Shown here piece by piece: positions 17,936 through 27,173 of a DNA stretch of 64,000 nt. The DNA comes from Rhizobium halophilum (lineage in GTDB: Bacteria; Pseudomonadota; Alphaproteobacteria; Rhizobiales; Rhizobiaceae), in assembly GCF_021648825.1 (NCBI RefSeq), contig NZ_JAKJHS010000001.1, positions 186,001-250,000 of the forward strand, read 5' to 3'. Made by a program: the position numbers and the translations under genes. The notes under the pieces are model-generated. The model was not told where the DNA came from. It saw nothing but the letters and a program-made list of their open reading frames with translations, and made no database searches. Numbering within the stretch: position 1 is the stretch's first letter; the number at the start of each line of letters is the position of its first letter.

Positions 17936-17980
17936 TCCTGCTCTCCGAAATCTGTGGCCCGGGGTCCTGCGGCGGATAAC

Positions 17981-18010
17981 AAAAAAGCCGCCTCGGTTCT
18001 CGGGCGGCTT
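17981..18010 (-). terminator. trp attenuator terminator
   Basis: On the minus strand AAGCCGCC (18003-18010) pairs with GGCGGCTT (17985-17992) followed by a run of six U (17981-17986). It lies 39 bases past the trpL stop codon and before trpE(G), the expected place for a transcription attenuator. Confidence 0.92.
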
Positions 18011-18048
18011 TGGGGTCTTGTCGATGGACATGACTGGTCAAGGCCGCG

Positions 18049-18093
18049 CTAGCGAGCCCACCACCAGTTCCCGATGTTCATCGACGTGATCAT
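18049..18093 (-). CDS. trpL: trp leader peptide
   Basis: Fourteen codons, MITSMNIGNWWWAR, with three consecutive Trp codons just before the end. Length and the WWWAR ending match the leader peptide of Sinorhizobium trpE(G) (peTrpL). The predicted promoter puts transcription start at or next to the ATG, so the message is probably leaderless. In Sinorhizobium meliloti the attenuated transcript acts as an sRNA (rnTrpL) and the peptide has roles in trans; the same is inferred here. Confidence 0.93.
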   Translation of the reverse strand: MITSMNIGNWWWAR

Positions 18094-18100
18094 GGCGAAA

Positions 18101-18129
18101 CAGATACCGCGCGTCTCGTTTCTCCGCAA
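18101..18129 (-). promoter_or_regulatory. Candidate promoter of trpL-trpE(G)
   Basis: On the minus strand TTGCGG (18124-18129) and TATCTG (18101-18106) are separated by 17 bases. The start point would fall about seven bases further, at 18093-18095, which coincides with the trpL ATG. Confidence 0.65.
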
Positions 18130-18216
18130 GCGGATTTGTCGGGCATGCGACCAAATCCGGATTCGTGCGTTGCCTCTGGCAAGACCCGCAGCCAGAACGA
18201 CGATGGAGCCTTTGTT

Positions 18217-19227
18217 ATGCCGCGCCACCTTCCCCTCCTGCTTGCGGCCTCGCTCCTGCTGACGGGTGCCGCACTGCCGCGCACCGGCCCGGTGCCGGAG
18301 GAGAAGCCGCCGGAGGCGGAAAAGGCCACGGCAAACGGTGAGGCACAGGAGAAGCCGGCGACCGCCGCAGAGCCGCAGGCCCCGGCAGAAGCAGAGGCAG
18401 ACGCCGCAACCGAACCGGCACCCGCAGAGGTCCCCACACCCGAGCCTAAGCCGCCGGTCGAAGCGGAAGAGCAACCCTCCTCGCCCTCCGCAAACGACCC
18501 AACCGCCGAGGAAGACGCCGCCCCTGACAAGCAGGAGCCGGACGCCTCCTCGCCGGCAAAAGAGCCGCAAGACGACACAGACGCGCGCTCTGCGACTGAG
18601 GACGAGAAGCAGGACGACGAAGAGGACCAGCAACCCGAGCAGGCGGAAGCGCCACCCCCGATCGCGACGGAAGATCCCGAAATGCTGAAGGCCTGCCTCG
18701 CCGACCTGGAGGCCCTCGGCACGAAATTCGAGACCGCCGCCCGCATCGATGATGGCGAGGGCTGCGGCATCGACCATCCGCTGGAGGTTGCTGAAGTCCT
18801 GCCGGGTATCGACACCGGCGGCGCACAGATGCGCTGCGAGACCGCCCGCGCGCTCGGCCACTGGCTGAAGGACACGGTCAACCCGGCGCTGAAGATTGCC
18901 ATGCCGGACCGCAAGATCACCGGACTCACCACCGGCTCCACCTATGCCTGCCGTCTGCGCAACAGCGCCACGGAAGGCAAGATTTCCGAACACGCCCGCG
19001 GCAACGCGATCGACATCGCCGCCTTCCGCCTCGACGACGGCACCGAGATCACCATGAAGCCGCGAGACGAAGACGGCACGATGGAAGGCGCCTTCCAGCG
19101 CACCGCCTCAGCCGGCGCCTGCCTCCACTTCACCACCGCCCTCTCCCCCGGCAGCGACGCCACCCATCAGGACCACCTGCATTTGGACGTACTGGAGCGG
19201 GAAAGCGGGTACAGGTATTGCCGGTAA
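18217..19227 (+). CDS. Exported extensin-like C-terminal domain protein
   Basis: 336 residues: an N-terminal signal peptide (HLPLLLAASLLLTGAALP), then about 140 residues of low-complexity Pro/Glu/Ala sequence, then a C-terminal extensin-like domain (PF06904 type) with CLADLEALGTKFETA, GCGIDHPLEV, AMPDRKITGL and the His-containing HQDHLHLDV. Four to six cysteines in the domain suggest disulfides in the periplasm. The domain resembles LAS-type peptidases (HARGNAIDIAAF, HLHLDV), so a peptidoglycan role is possible but unproved. ATG 18217 is chosen because it opens the signal peptide. Confidence 0.85.
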   Translation: MPRHLPLLLAASLLLTGAALPRTGPVPEEKPPEAEKATANGEAQEKPATAAEPQAPAEAEADAATEPAPAEVPTPEPKPPVEAEEQPSSPSANDPTAEEDAAPDKQEPDASSPAKEPQDDTDARSATEDEKQDDEEDQQPEQAEAPPPIATEDPEMLKACLADLEALGTKFETAARIDDGEGCGIDHPLEVAEVLPGIDTGGAQMRCETARALGHWLKDTVNPALKIAMPDRKITGLTTGSTYACRLRNSATEGKISEHARGNAIDIAAFRLDDGTEITMKPRDEDGTMEGAFQRTASAGACLHFTTALSPGSDATHQDHLHLDVLERESGYRYCR

Positions 19228-19243
19228 GGCGCTCTCTTCGAGG

Positions 19244-20017
19244 TTAAATCTCTTCACGCAAGGCACGATCCACGAAGTCGTCTGGGTCGAGCGTGAAGTC
19301 TCTGTAGAGCCTGAAATGTCCAGTATCGCGCAATGCAGCTTTCGCAAGGCCTGCGCGGGTGACCTCCAGCAACCGGGCACCAGGAACCGCCATCAGGATG
19401 GGCGAATGCGTGGCCATGATGATCTGAGCATTCGCCGATCCCTGAACGCCATGAAGAAGGCGAAGCAGTTCCAATTGACGCTTGGGCGAAAGCGCACTTT
19501 CCGGTTCGTCCAGCAGGTATATTCCCTGCCTGGACATGCGTTCCTCAAAAAAGCGGACGAAGCCCTCGCCATGGCTCCAGGACAAGAAGTCCGGCGCGGC
19601 AGCATTGGCATCGCGGGCGGCTTCATCCAGGAAACGTGCGACCGAGAAGAAGGATTCGGCGCGAAAGAACCAACCCGCCGTGACTTTTGGCAACCAGGCC
19701 GCTCGCAATGCGCCGGCGAGCAGAGCGCCGCTGCGGTCGACGGCACGGGAATGATCGACCGGCCTGTAGCCCTTGCCGCCTCCCGCCTCGTCAAAGCCGC
19801 ACAGCGCCGCCACAGCCTCGATCAACGTGGATTTCCCGGTGCCATTCTCACCCACGATGATCGTGACCGGGGTCGAGAAATCGAGGACGAAATCCTTGTC
19901 CAGCCAAGGTAGATTGAATGGATACTGCTCGCCCAGGTCGGCATCCTCCCGCACCCAGAGGCGCTTCAGATATGGGGCTGGCAGACTTGTTGGTCTGGTT
20001 TTTCGCATTGCAGACAT
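19244..20017 (-). CDS. AAA family ATPase (ABC/RecF-like head)
   Basis: 257 residues, a compact single-domain ATPase. Walker A is VGENGTGKSTLIEA, the ABC-type signature is FLSWSHGEGFVRFF, Walker B is GIYLLDEPESALSP, followed by a switch His in IIMATHSPILM. The predicted length is that of the small AAA_21-type proteins often annotated as uncharacterised ATP-binding proteins; there is no membrane partner or nuclease next to it. Start among GTG 20023, ATG 20017 and ATG 20008 cannot be fixed. Confidence 0.87.
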   Translation of the reverse strand: MSAMRKTRPTSLPAPYLKRLWVREDADLGEQYPFNLPWLDKDFVLDFSTPVTIIVGENGTGKSTLIEAVAALCGFDEAGGGKGYRPVDHSRAVDRSGALLAGALRAAWLPKVTAGWFFRAESFFSVARFLDEAARDANAAAPDFLSWSHGEGFVRFFEERMSRQGIYLLDEPESALSPKRQLELLRLLHGVQGSANAQIIMATHSPILMAVPGARLLEVTRAGLAKAALRDTGHFRLYRDFTLDPDDFVDRALREEI

Positions 20018-20133
20018 TGGCACCGGACAAGCTGTTGCGGTTCATGACATGAAGGCGCGGCTGGAGAAAGGGCAACCGGCCCCTTGGAATAGAGGCAGCC
20101 GGCCGCGTCAACACAACGGGATCTGCGGTCCCA

Positions 20134-20571
20134 TCAAGAAGCGTTTCGGCTCTCGGCAAGACCCAACTGGCGCTGGAGAATGGACGCAGCGTTGTAGCAA
20201 TGGAAGGAGACGACCTTTCCGTCCCTCATATGGAACACATCGCAGCATGGCACATCAATGGAATTGCCGGTCGCAGGGATCGTTCCCGCAGGCATCACCA
20301 ATTCTCCCGTATGTGTGCCGCGAATAGCAAGCTCGACGACGATGACATCCTCCATCTGGTAGATACTGAAGAGCTCTCGGTGAATGTCCGGGAAAGCGCG
20401 CGCCATGCCTTTTGGGACAAGGGCAATATCCGTTCCGCGAAATTCGGTTTCAGTTGGGACGTCCCGCACATAGCCATCTTCGGAGAAACTGGAGACGAAC
20501 TTGGCCACATCGAGCCCGTCTCCCTCTGCTGCGGCGTACAGTTCTTTTATCGTCTGGATATCGTCTCTCAT
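20134..20571 (-). CDS. SnoaL-like / NTF2-fold protein
   Basis: 145 residues with the alpha+beta NTF2 pattern: an N-terminal helix pair (IKELYAAAEGDGLDVAKFVSSF written in parts), SEDGYVRDVP, RGTDIALVPKGM, and ending HMRDGKVVSFHCYNAASIL. These proteins can be isomerases, cyclases or ligand binders; no catalytic claim can be made. It is divergent from an HxlR regulator with 117 bases between, so it is probably the gene that regulator controls. Confidence 0.8.
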   Translation of the reverse strand: MRDDIQTIKELYAAAEGDGLDVAKFVSSFSEDGYVRDVPTETEFRGTDIALVPKGMARAFPDIHRELFSIYQMEDVIVVELAIRGTHTGELVMPAGTIPATGNSIDVPCCDVFHMRDGKVVSFHCYNAASILQRQLGLAESRNAS

Positions 20572-20659
20572 CGACAGCTCCTTGTCACACAGTGGGTGCC
20601 GCGACCTCAGTCAGGCGGTGATGGGAGATAGATAGACATGCGCTTTCATTACGGGTAGA

Positions 20660-20677
20660 ACATACCAAAAGGTAAGT
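20660..20677. promoter_or_regulatory. Candidate HxlR operator
   Basis: A dyad ACxTACC-AAAA-GGTAxGT lies 12 bases before the HxlR ATG in the divergent promoter region. Position and symmetry suit an autoregulatory site for the neighbouring HxlR protein; no binding consensus is claimed. Confidence 0.45.
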
Positions 20678-20688
20678 GTGAGTTTTCT

Positions 20689-21081
20689 ATGGACAGATGC
20701 GCGACCCAGTGTGGGCTGGACGTTTCGCTGGCCGTCGTCGGCGGCAAGTGGAAGCCCTTGATCCTTTACCATCTTCAAAGCGGCCCTACGCGCTTTTCCG
20801 AGATCAAGAGGCGCATCGGAGGGATCAGCGAGAAAGTGCTGATCCAGCAGCTAAGGGAACTGGTCGCAATGGAGGTTCTCGTGCGCCACGATCATCAACA
20901 GGTGCCTCCGGTGGTCCACTATACGCTGACAGCATTCGGTGAAACACTGGTTCAGGCGCTGGTTCCACTCTGCGAATGGGGCACCTATAACCGTGCGAGG
21001 GTCGCGGACATGCTGCAGCGGCCCTCGCAGAAGGAACGCGATCGAGGCCACGCTCCGGCCCGCGTCGCAGCCAGCGACTAA
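20689..21081 (+). CDS. HxlR-family transcriptional regulator
   Basis: 130 residues with the winged-helix core of the HxlR/DUF24 family: LAVVGGKWKPLILYHLQSGP, RFSEIKRRIGGISEKVLIQQ and a wing (VPPVVHYTLTAFGETL). Two Cys residues near the N-terminus (DRCATQCGLDVSL), at positions 4 and 8, are at the place where redox- or quinone-sensing members of the family carry their reactive Cys. It is divergent from the SnoaL-like gene and probably controls it and itself. Confidence 0.9.
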   Translation: MDRCATQCGLDVSLAVVGGKWKPLILYHLQSGPTRFSEIKRRIGGISEKVLIQQLRELVAMEVLVRHDHQQVPPVVHYTLTAFGETLVQALVPLCEWGTYNRARVADMLQRPSQKERDRGHAPARVAASD

Positions 21082-21118
21082 GGCCGACAAGGAGAATGGG
21101 ACCGGGTAGAAGGTCGCC

Positions 21119-22804
21119 TTAAAACAACCCCTCAATGTTCCCGTCTTCATTGAGGAAAATCCGCTCCGCCGCGGGTGCGCTCGGCAACCCGGGCATGGTC
21201 ATGATCTCGCCGGTGATGGCGACGACGAAGCCAGCGCCGGCGGCAAGGCGCACCTCACGCACATGCACCACATGGCCCTCCGGCGCCCCGCGCAGGCTGG
21301 GATCGGTCGAGAAGGAGTACTGCGTCTTGGCGATGCAGACAGGCAGGTTGCCATAGCCCTGCTCCTCCCAGACCGCCAACTGGTCGCGTACCGTCTTGTC
21401 CGCCGTCACCTCCCCGGCGTGGTAGATCTTCGTGGCCACCGTCTCAATCTTCTCCATCAGCGACATGGCGTCGGGATAGAGGGGCTTGAACTCCGCCTGC
21501 CCGCCATCCGCCAGTTCAGCCACCCGCTCTGCAAGCTCCGTAATGCCGGCCGAACCTTCCGCCCAGTGCCGGCAGACAATGGCGTCGGCGCCATGGCGCG
21601 AAACGTAATCCTTGACCGCCGCCACCTCCGCATCCGTGTCAGTGGTGAAGTGGTTGATCGCCACCACCACCGGAACGCCGAAGCGGCGGACGTTCGCGAT
21701 ATGGCGTCCAAGATTGGCGCAGCCGCGCGTTAGCGCCGCCACATCCTCGCGACTGAGATCCTCCTTCTTCACCCCACCGTTCATTTTCAGCGCGCGGACC
21801 GTCGCGACGATCACCGCCGCCGCAGGCTTCAGCCCCGCCTTGCGGCACTTGATGTCGAAGAACTTTTCCGCCCCGAGATCCGCGCCGAAGCCCGCTTCGG
21901 TGACGACGTAATCCGCAAGCTTCAGCGCTGTCTTCGTTGCAATCACCGAATTGCAGCCATGGGCGATATTGGCGAAGGGTCCGCCATGCACAAAGGCCGG
22001 ATTGTTTTCCAGCGTCTGAACCAGGTTCGGCTGCATGGCATCCTTCAGCAGCACGGCCATCGCGCCGTCCGCCTTTAAGTCGCGGGCAAAGACAGGGGAT
22101 TTGTCGCGGCGATAGGCGACGATGATACCGCCGAGACGCCGCTCTAGGTCGTCGAAATCCTCCGCCAGGCAGAGGATGGCCATCACTTCGGAGGCCACGG
22201 TGATGTCGAAGCCGCATTCGCGCGGGAAGCCGTTGGCAACCCCGCCGAGTGCGCCGACCATCTGCCGCAGCGCCCGGTCGTTCATGTCCATGGCGCGCCG
22301 CCAGGTGATCCGTCGCACGTCGATATCGAGCGCATTGCCCCAGTAGACATGGTTGTCGATCATCGCCGCAAGCAGGTTGTGCGCCGCGGTGATGGCATGG
22401 AAGTCGCCGGTGAAGTGGAGGTTGATATCCTCCATCGGGATCACCTGCGCATAGCCGCCGCCGGCCGCACCGCCCTTCATCCCGAAGCAGGGGCCGAGCG
22501 AGGGTTCTCGTATACAGATCATCGCCTTTCGGCCGATGCGGTTGAGCCCGTCCCCGAGTCCGACCGTAGTGGTGGTCTTCCCCTCGCCCGCCGGCGTCGG
22601 GTTAATGGCGGTAACGAGGATCAGCTTGCCGTCCGGATGGTCGGCGAGCGAGCCAATGAACGCTGCCCCCACCTTCGCCTTGTCGTGCCCATAGGGCGCA
22701 AGGTGTTCGGGAGTGATATGAAGCCCCGCCCCCACCTCGATGATCGGCTTCTTGTGCGCAACCCGCGCGATCTCAATGTCCGACGTCACCGCCAATGTCT
22801 TCAC
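21119..22804 (-). CDS. fhs: Formate-tetrahydrofolate ligase
   Basis: 561 residues, ATP-dependent formation of 10-formyl-THF from formate. The P-loop-like [18 protein letters not shown] and the conserved [19 protein letters not shown] are intact, as is the C-terminal [16 protein letters not shown]. It is a cytoplasmic one-carbon enzyme. The GTG at 22804 gives the full family length; a second GTG at 22789 is an equal candidate. It stands alone, divergent from the DUF2235 gene. Confidence 0.95.
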   Translation of the reverse strand: MKTLAVTSDIEIARVAHKKPIIEVGAGLHITPEHLAPYGHDKAKVGAAFIGSLADHPDGKLILVTAINPTPAGEGKTTTTVGLGDGLNRIGRKAMICIREPSLGPCFGMKGGAAGGGYAQVIPMEDINLHFTGDFHAITAAHNLLAAMIDNHVYWGNALDIDVRRITWRRAMDMNDRALRQMVGALGGVANGFPRECGFDITVASEVMAILCLAEDFDDLERRLGGIIVAYRRDKSPVFARDLKADGAMAVLLKDAMQPNLVQTLENNPAFVHGGPFANIAHGCNSVIATKTALKLADYVVTEAGFGADLGAEKFFDIKCRKAGLKPAAAVIVATVRALKMNGGVKKEDLSREDVAALTRGCANLGRHIANVRRFGVPVVVAINHFTTDTDAEVAAVKDYVSRHGADAIVCRHWAEGSAGITELAERVAELADGGQAEFKPLYPDAMSLMEKIETVATKIYHAGEVTADKTVRDQLAVWEEQGYGNLPVCIAKTQYSFSTDPSLRGAPEGHVVHVREVRLAAGAGFVVAITGEIMTMPGLPSAPAAERIFLNEDGNIEGLF

Positions 22805-22964
22805 CCTTCATGTTCTGGTAGCGCGACTTGGCCACAGACGCAGACGTCTGGCAAGCACCCGCGAGTCGCGAGACGCTCGGGTTTCACCACCTACGGATGC
22901 ATTCACGCTTGATCTTAACCCATGGCTGCAGCTACGATGCGCAAGCGGCTTTGGAGGGACGTCA

Positions 22965-24515
22965 ATGAACATCATCGTCTGCTGCGACGGCACGTGGAAT
23001 ACGCCCGATGCCATGGAAGACGGGCTCCCGAGCCCAACGAATGTCGTGAAGCTATACAATGCCCTGTCGCACCTCGACCCTGATGGGCGGGAGCAGGAAT
23101 TCTACTATCACCCTGGGGTGGGAACCGACGGCACCTGGATCAACCGGGCACTCGGCGGCGGAACCGGCAAGGGCCTCAGCCTCAATATCATGAGCGCCTA
23201 TCACTGGCTTGCACGGACCTATCGTGAGGGCGACCGTATCTGGCTCTTCGGCTTCAGCCGCGGCGCCTACACGGTCCGCAGTCTCGGCGGTATGATCTCC
23301 ATGTGCGGCCTTCTTGATCTCAAAAACTTCGCCGGCCAACCGAAACAGGCATGGGAGCTCGTTCAGAACGTCTTCGATGCCTATCGCGCGGAGAAGCCCG
23401 AAAACATCACGGCCTCGGCCAACCAGGTTTTTCACCACACACGCGCCGGAGAACACCCTGGCGGTCGCACGCCGATCTACTTCATCGGCGTCTGGGATAC
23501 CGTCGGCTCCCTTGGCATTCCAGACGACATGGCACTTCTGAACCTGCTCGACGATCCAGAGAACCACCGCTTCCACGACACGACGCTGGGGGCCGTCGTC
23601 CGGCACGCGCGTCACGCGGTGGCACTCGACGAATTCCGGCAGAGCTTCCTGCCGACACTGTGGGAAAAGCCGCAAGATTGGAACGGCACCTTGAAACAGG
23701 TCTGGTTTCCAGGCGCCCATGGTGACGTTGGCGGCGGCTACAGCCAGTCAGGCCTGTCGGATGGAGCACTCTATTGGATGATGGAGGAAGCAGCGGCGCA
23801 GGGCCTTTGTTTCAACTCCGGTGCGATCAACCAGTTGAAGCCCGACCCCCGCGGGCTCCTGCACGATTCCGTTCAGGGCCTGTTCAAGGCGTTGAAGACA
23901 CGGCCACGGGCGACGCCGCTTGTCACGGACGAGCCTACAGAGGCCGTTCATGCCTCCGCCGCAGACCGCCACCGCAATCCGCCTCTTACCCAGGGCCGCT
24001 ACCGCATCCACAGGCAATTGCCCGCCACGCTCGACATCTTCGCTCGCGAGCACTGGAACCATACCGGCGTCTATCTGGAAGGCGGGAGGACCTACCGCAT
24101 GAAGGCGAGCGGAGAATGGATGGACGGCGCCTCTATCAAATGCGGCCCCGGCGGTGCCCGAGATGGCAAACTCCGGGCCGCAGAGATCGCCCACATCGCC
24201 TCCTCCGTCTGGGGCGGAGTGGAAACAATCTGGAAGAAGGCGACCGGCAACAAGCAGATCGACTTCTGGTGGACACGACGCGAGGAGGACCTGCCCTGGT
24301 TCAGTCTTGTCGGCCTCGTCGCTAACGATGTCCCGCCGCCGCGCAAGGACGAGGACCAGAAGATCGGCCGCCTGCCGCACGAGGTCTTCGAGATCGGCAC
24401 CGGTGTGCGGTTCACGCCGCAAGGATCCGGCTATCTTTACTGCTTCGCCAACGACGCCTGGCACGCCTACGAGAACAATCGTGGCAGCGTGCAGTTGACG
24501 ATTGAGGAGGACTAG
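22965..24515 (+). CDS. DUF2235 alpha/beta hydrolase
   Basis: 516 residues. The DUF2235 domain fills the first 330: opening CCDGTWNTPD, then PGVGTDGTW, the nucleophile elbow WLFGFSRGAYTVRSLGG (G-x-S-x-G) and the GAHGDVGGGY motif. The C-terminal 190 residues form a beta-rich domain (YRMKASGEWMDG, GYLYCFANDAWHAY) resembling lectin-like carbohydrate or lipid binders. The family includes type VI phospholipase effectors, but no VgrG, PAAR or immunity gene is adjacent, so a housekeeping lipase role is as likely. The ATG at 22965 has TGGAGGGAC upstream. Confidence 0.85.
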   Translation: MNIIVCCDGTWNTPDAMEDGLPSPTNVVKLYNALSHLDPDGREQEFYYHPGVGTDGTWINRALGGGTGKGLSLNIMSAYHWLARTYREGDRIWLFGFSRGAYTVRSLGGMISMCGLLDLKNFAGQPKQAWELVQNVFDAYRAEKPENITASANQVFHHTRAGEHPGGRTPIYFIGVWDTVGSLGIPDDMALLNLLDDPENHRFHDTTLGAVVRHARHAVALDEFRQSFLPTLWEKPQDWNGTLKQVWFPGAHGDVGGGYSQSGLSDGALYWMMEEAAAQGLCFNSGAINQLKPDPRGLLHDSVQGLFKALKTRPRATPLVTDEPTEAVHASAADRHRNPPLTQGRYRIHRQLPATLDIFAREHWNHTGVYLEGGRTYRMKASGEWMDGASIKCGPGGARDGKLRAAEIAHIASSVWGGVETIWKKATGNKQIDFWWTRREEDLPWFSLVGLVANDVPPPRKDEDQKIGRLPHEVFEIGTGVRFTPQGSGYLYCFANDAWHAYENNRGSVQLTIEED

Positions 24516-24608
24516 CGGTGGCTGCTGCAGAACGGCAGTTCTTCTCGTCGCTTCAGCGGCGGCGCAGTCTCCTGCGCCGCGCCTGCTCGGCGAGCCGGGC
24601 CGCGCTCG

Positions 24609-26813
24609 CTAGAACCTCTGCGTCAGCGATATCTTGAACGTCCTGCCCGGCTCTGAGTAGAATTCGTCCGGCTGCGGCGTCTGGATCGTCGCAAGGTTGA
24701 CAGCGTCGTAGTAGGCCTTGTCGAAGATGTTGTAGACCCCCGCGCGAATGGTCAGGCCTTTCGTCTGCTCCGGCTCCCACCAACCCGTCAGGTCGAAGAT
24801 GCCGTAGCCGGGCGCCTCCAGTGTGCCTGCATCGCCGTCGTCGTCCACGCCTTTCGCGGCGGTGAAGATCAGATCGGCTCCCCATGTCTCGGCCGCATAG
24901 CCGGTTCCCAGCACCACCTTCAGTGGTGGCACCGAGCGGATGTCCTCATCGGTTTCGAGATCGACGCCGTTGGCGTAGGAAAGAGCGCCATAGACACGCA
25001 TGCCATTGTCGAATCGCCTGTGGCCAGAAAGCTCAAAGCCATAGATCCGAACCCTGTCGCGGTTGAAGTATTCGGTAATGCCCAGCGGATACGTGCCCGT
25101 GGGATCCACGCTATTCTCGCTGTCGATGAAGTTGCGGTAGCGGTTGTAGAAAGCGCCGATGTGGCCGCCGAAGTCCTCATCGCCAAGATTTGCGCCAATC
25201 TCGAAGCCGTTGCTCGTTTCCGGCTCCAGATTTGGGTTGCCTGTATTCAGGTATGTCCCCGGCGCCCCATAGTTCAGGTAGAGCTCGCTGACATCCGGCG
25301 CGCGAAAGCCCATCGCCCACTGCGCATAAAGCTCGACGGCAGGATCAGGCTCATAGGACCCGCGCAGCTTGGGCGAAAACTGCCCTTGGGATTGTCCGGG
25401 CGGCATGCCTGTGTAGTTGGCGCCGTTCGTGTAGGCGACCGTTTCCTGCGGATTGTAGTCGTACCAATCATAGCGCAGGCCGGGCGTGAGGAAAAAGGCG
25501 CTGTCACCGAACCCGATCTTGTCCTCGAGGAAGAGGCCGACCATTTTGCCGTCGACATCCGGCATGTCGGATTGGTTGGTGTGGAGGAAGTTGCAAGGGT
25601 TGAAAGGGGGATAGGGGCCACCCGGGCAACTGTCCTCGCCGGCCGAATACTGCGAGGCCTTGGAGAAGGAGACGCTGAGGCCGCCCGTCACGACATGCGT
25701 GAGTTCGCCCGTGGTGAAGGCCTTCTCTGCGTTGCCCGCAAAGCCGATGCTACGCTCCTCCAATTCATTGTCGCGGGAGTAGTCGCCGATGACGGAAGTG
25801 CTTCGATAACCCCGCGAGCCGCTGTTACGGAGCACATTCTGCCAGTAGAAGACGGCGTTCGCGCTGTCGAACCACGCATCGCCGTCGGTCGCCTTGTAGC
25901 GATAGTCAAATGACAGCCGATCGCGCCGGAGGTCTTCGAACTCGTCGAGATCGCCAGGACGGTAGTTACCGGTCGGGCTTTGGCCGGTCTTCTGGTCGGA
26001 ATCTTCCTGGCGGCTATAGCGCTCCGCCGTGAGCCCGAAGATATGGCCGGTGTCCGTGTGCTGCCGCAGCTTGAACAGCAGGTTGTACTGGTCGAAGTCC
26101 ATTGGGTTGGGCTGGGTTCGGGTGGTGGAATAACCGCCCACCTCGCCCTCGTTGTCGCGCTCATGCCCCTTGCGGTAACCGCCCTGGAAGAGAATGGAAG
26201 TTTCTTCGATCCGCGTGGCGACAGCCACAGACCCCCCAAAACTGCGGTCTTCGCTGTCGTAGGTCGATTTCGCTATGCCACCCCAGTCGCGGCCTTCGCC
26301 AATCAGGTCATCCGGTTCCAGCGTCCGGAGCACGACTGCGCCCCCGAGCGCACCGGAGCCGGCGCGGCTTGAATCGGCACCGCGGACGATATCGATCGTC
26401 GAGAGAGAGTTGAAGTCGAAGCTATCGGCGCCACCGTCCGCGTCACGAGCCCCGTCAAGCAGATAGGGGATCGGAATCCCGTCGATGCTGGTCAGCACGC
26501 GGTTCTGCTCCAGTCCTCGGATATTCACACTCCTCGTGGCTTGGTTGAACGCGACGCCCGGCTCAAGGCTCCTGCCGAGATCCTCCAGGCTGGTGATCTG
26601 GTTGGCTTCGATCTCCTCAGCCGTGGTCCGTGAAGCCAGCGGCGTTTCCGCCACATCGCCCGCCGGTGAATTCAAGCGGCTCCCCTTCAGGATGATGGTC
26701 TCTAGAACGGTCGCACCTCCCGTTGTTGTGTCCTGCGACGACGCGGGCGAGGACACAGCCACGGCCAAAGCCGTGCATGCCAACAAGAAAGATCGTGTGG
26801 TCCGGGTGCTCAT
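24609..26813 (-). CDS. TonB-dependent heme/hemoglobin-type receptor
   Basis: 734 residues: signal peptide (RSFLLACTALAVAVSSPASSQ), TonB box region, plug domain (ITSLEDLGRSLEPGVAFNQ, SVNIRGLEQNRVLTSIDGIP) and a 22-strand barrel ending in the outer-membrane signature FKISLTQRF. The NPNLEPETSNGFEIG and FRAPDVSELYL stretches are those of the hemoglobin/transferrin receptor family, to which the rhizobial hemin receptor ShmR belongs. ATG 26813 has AAAGGA six bases upstream. Two tandem RirA-type iron boxes lie 125-165 bases upstream, so iron repression is expected. Confidence 0.9.
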   Translation of the reverse strand: MSTRTTRSFLLACTALAVAVSSPASSQDTTTGGATVLETIILKGSRLNSPAGDVAETPLASRTTAEEIEANQITSLEDLGRSLEPGVAFNQATRSVNIRGLEQNRVLTSIDGIPIPYLLDGARDADGGADSFDFNSLSTIDIVRGADSSRAGSGALGGAVVLRTLEPDDLIGEGRDWGGIAKSTYDSEDRSFGGSVAVATRIEETSILFQGGYRKGHERDNEGEVGGYSTTRTQPNPMDFDQYNLLFKLRQHTDTGHIFGLTAERYSRQEDSDQKTGQSPTGNYRPGDLDEFEDLRRDRLSFDYRYKATDGDAWFDSANAVFYWQNVLRNSGSRGYRSTSVIGDYSRDNELEERSIGFAGNAEKAFTTGELTHVVTGGLSVSFSKASQYSAGEDSCPGGPYPPFNPCNFLHTNQSDMPDVDGKMVGLFLEDKIGFGDSAFFLTPGLRYDWYDYNPQETVAYTNGANYTGMPPGQSQGQFSPKLRGSYEPDPAVELYAQWAMGFRAPDVSELYLNYGAPGTYLNTGNPNLEPETSNGFEIGANLGDEDFGGHIGAFYNRYRNFIDSENSVDPTGTYPLGITEYFNRDRVRIYGFELSGHRRFDNGMRVYGALSYANGVDLETDEDIRSVPPLKVVLGTGYAAETWGADLIFTAAKGVDDDGDAGTLEAPGYGIFDLTGWWEPEQTKGLTIRAGVYNIFDKAYYDAVNLATIQTPQPDEFYSEPGRTFKISLTQRF

Positions 26814-26937
26814 GGCAATCCTTTTCTCCAACCGGCATGCGACATCGACGGCACGCGCAAGGGCGCGCCGGACAGGAGGTCTCCCGGTGTTTGATTTCCG
26901 AGGCAGTGGACGCCTCAGTTCCGCCATCTAAAAAACA

Positions 26938-26952
26938 TGATTTCTTCTGTCA
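26938..26952 (-). promoter_or_regulatory. RirA IRO-box-like site 1
   Basis: TGA (26938-26940), nine bases, TCA (26950-26952) matches the TGA-N9-TCA core reported for the rhizobial iron regulator RirA. It is 125 bases upstream of the heme-receptor ATG. Confidence 0.65.
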
Positions 26953-26957
26953 AGATA

Positions 26958-26984
26958 AAAACATGACTCCGTATGTCATGTTTT
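26958..26984 (-). promoter_or_regulatory. RirA IRO-box-like site 2 inside a 27-bp palindrome
   Basis: AAAACATGAC (26958-26967) and GTCATGTTTT (26975-26984) are perfect ten-base inverted arms with a seven-base spacer. The core reads TGA-N9-TCA (26964-26978), the IRO-box pattern. It stands 26 bases from site 1 (start to start), a tandem arrangement upstream of the heme receptor. Confidence 0.75.
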
Positions 26985-27173
26985 ATAAGACTGCCCACGT
27001 CACCGTCCGTGCCCCTCATCGCAGCCCTCTTTGCTGCGAGGGACGAATTGCCGAACCGGACAAAATCCGACTAGATTTGTAAAATGTGACGGTTGATCGT
27101 AAATGCGTGGGAAGGAGCGCGCGGGTAGCATCGGTCAGATGAGAAAAGCAGAAACAGAAGTTTTGGATAGTCG
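26985..27173. other. Rest of the heme receptor/LuxR intergenic region
   Basis: AT-rich close to the iron boxes, then ordinary sequence. The only item seen is a 13-codon ORF (27139-27180) that overlaps the GTG start of the LuxR gene; it lacks a good ribosome binding site and is not claimed as a gene. Confidence 0.4.

Noticed and set aside
18090..18993. Long Ser/Arg/Gly-rich open frames on the minus strand
   Set aside because: Reverse of the Pro/Glu/Ala-rich linker of the extensin-like protein; low-complexity artefact. One of them ends in the true trpL codons by chance of frame.
22965..24515. Type VI secretion effector locus
   Set aside because: The DUF2235 gene has no VgrG, PAAR, adaptor or immunity gene beside it.
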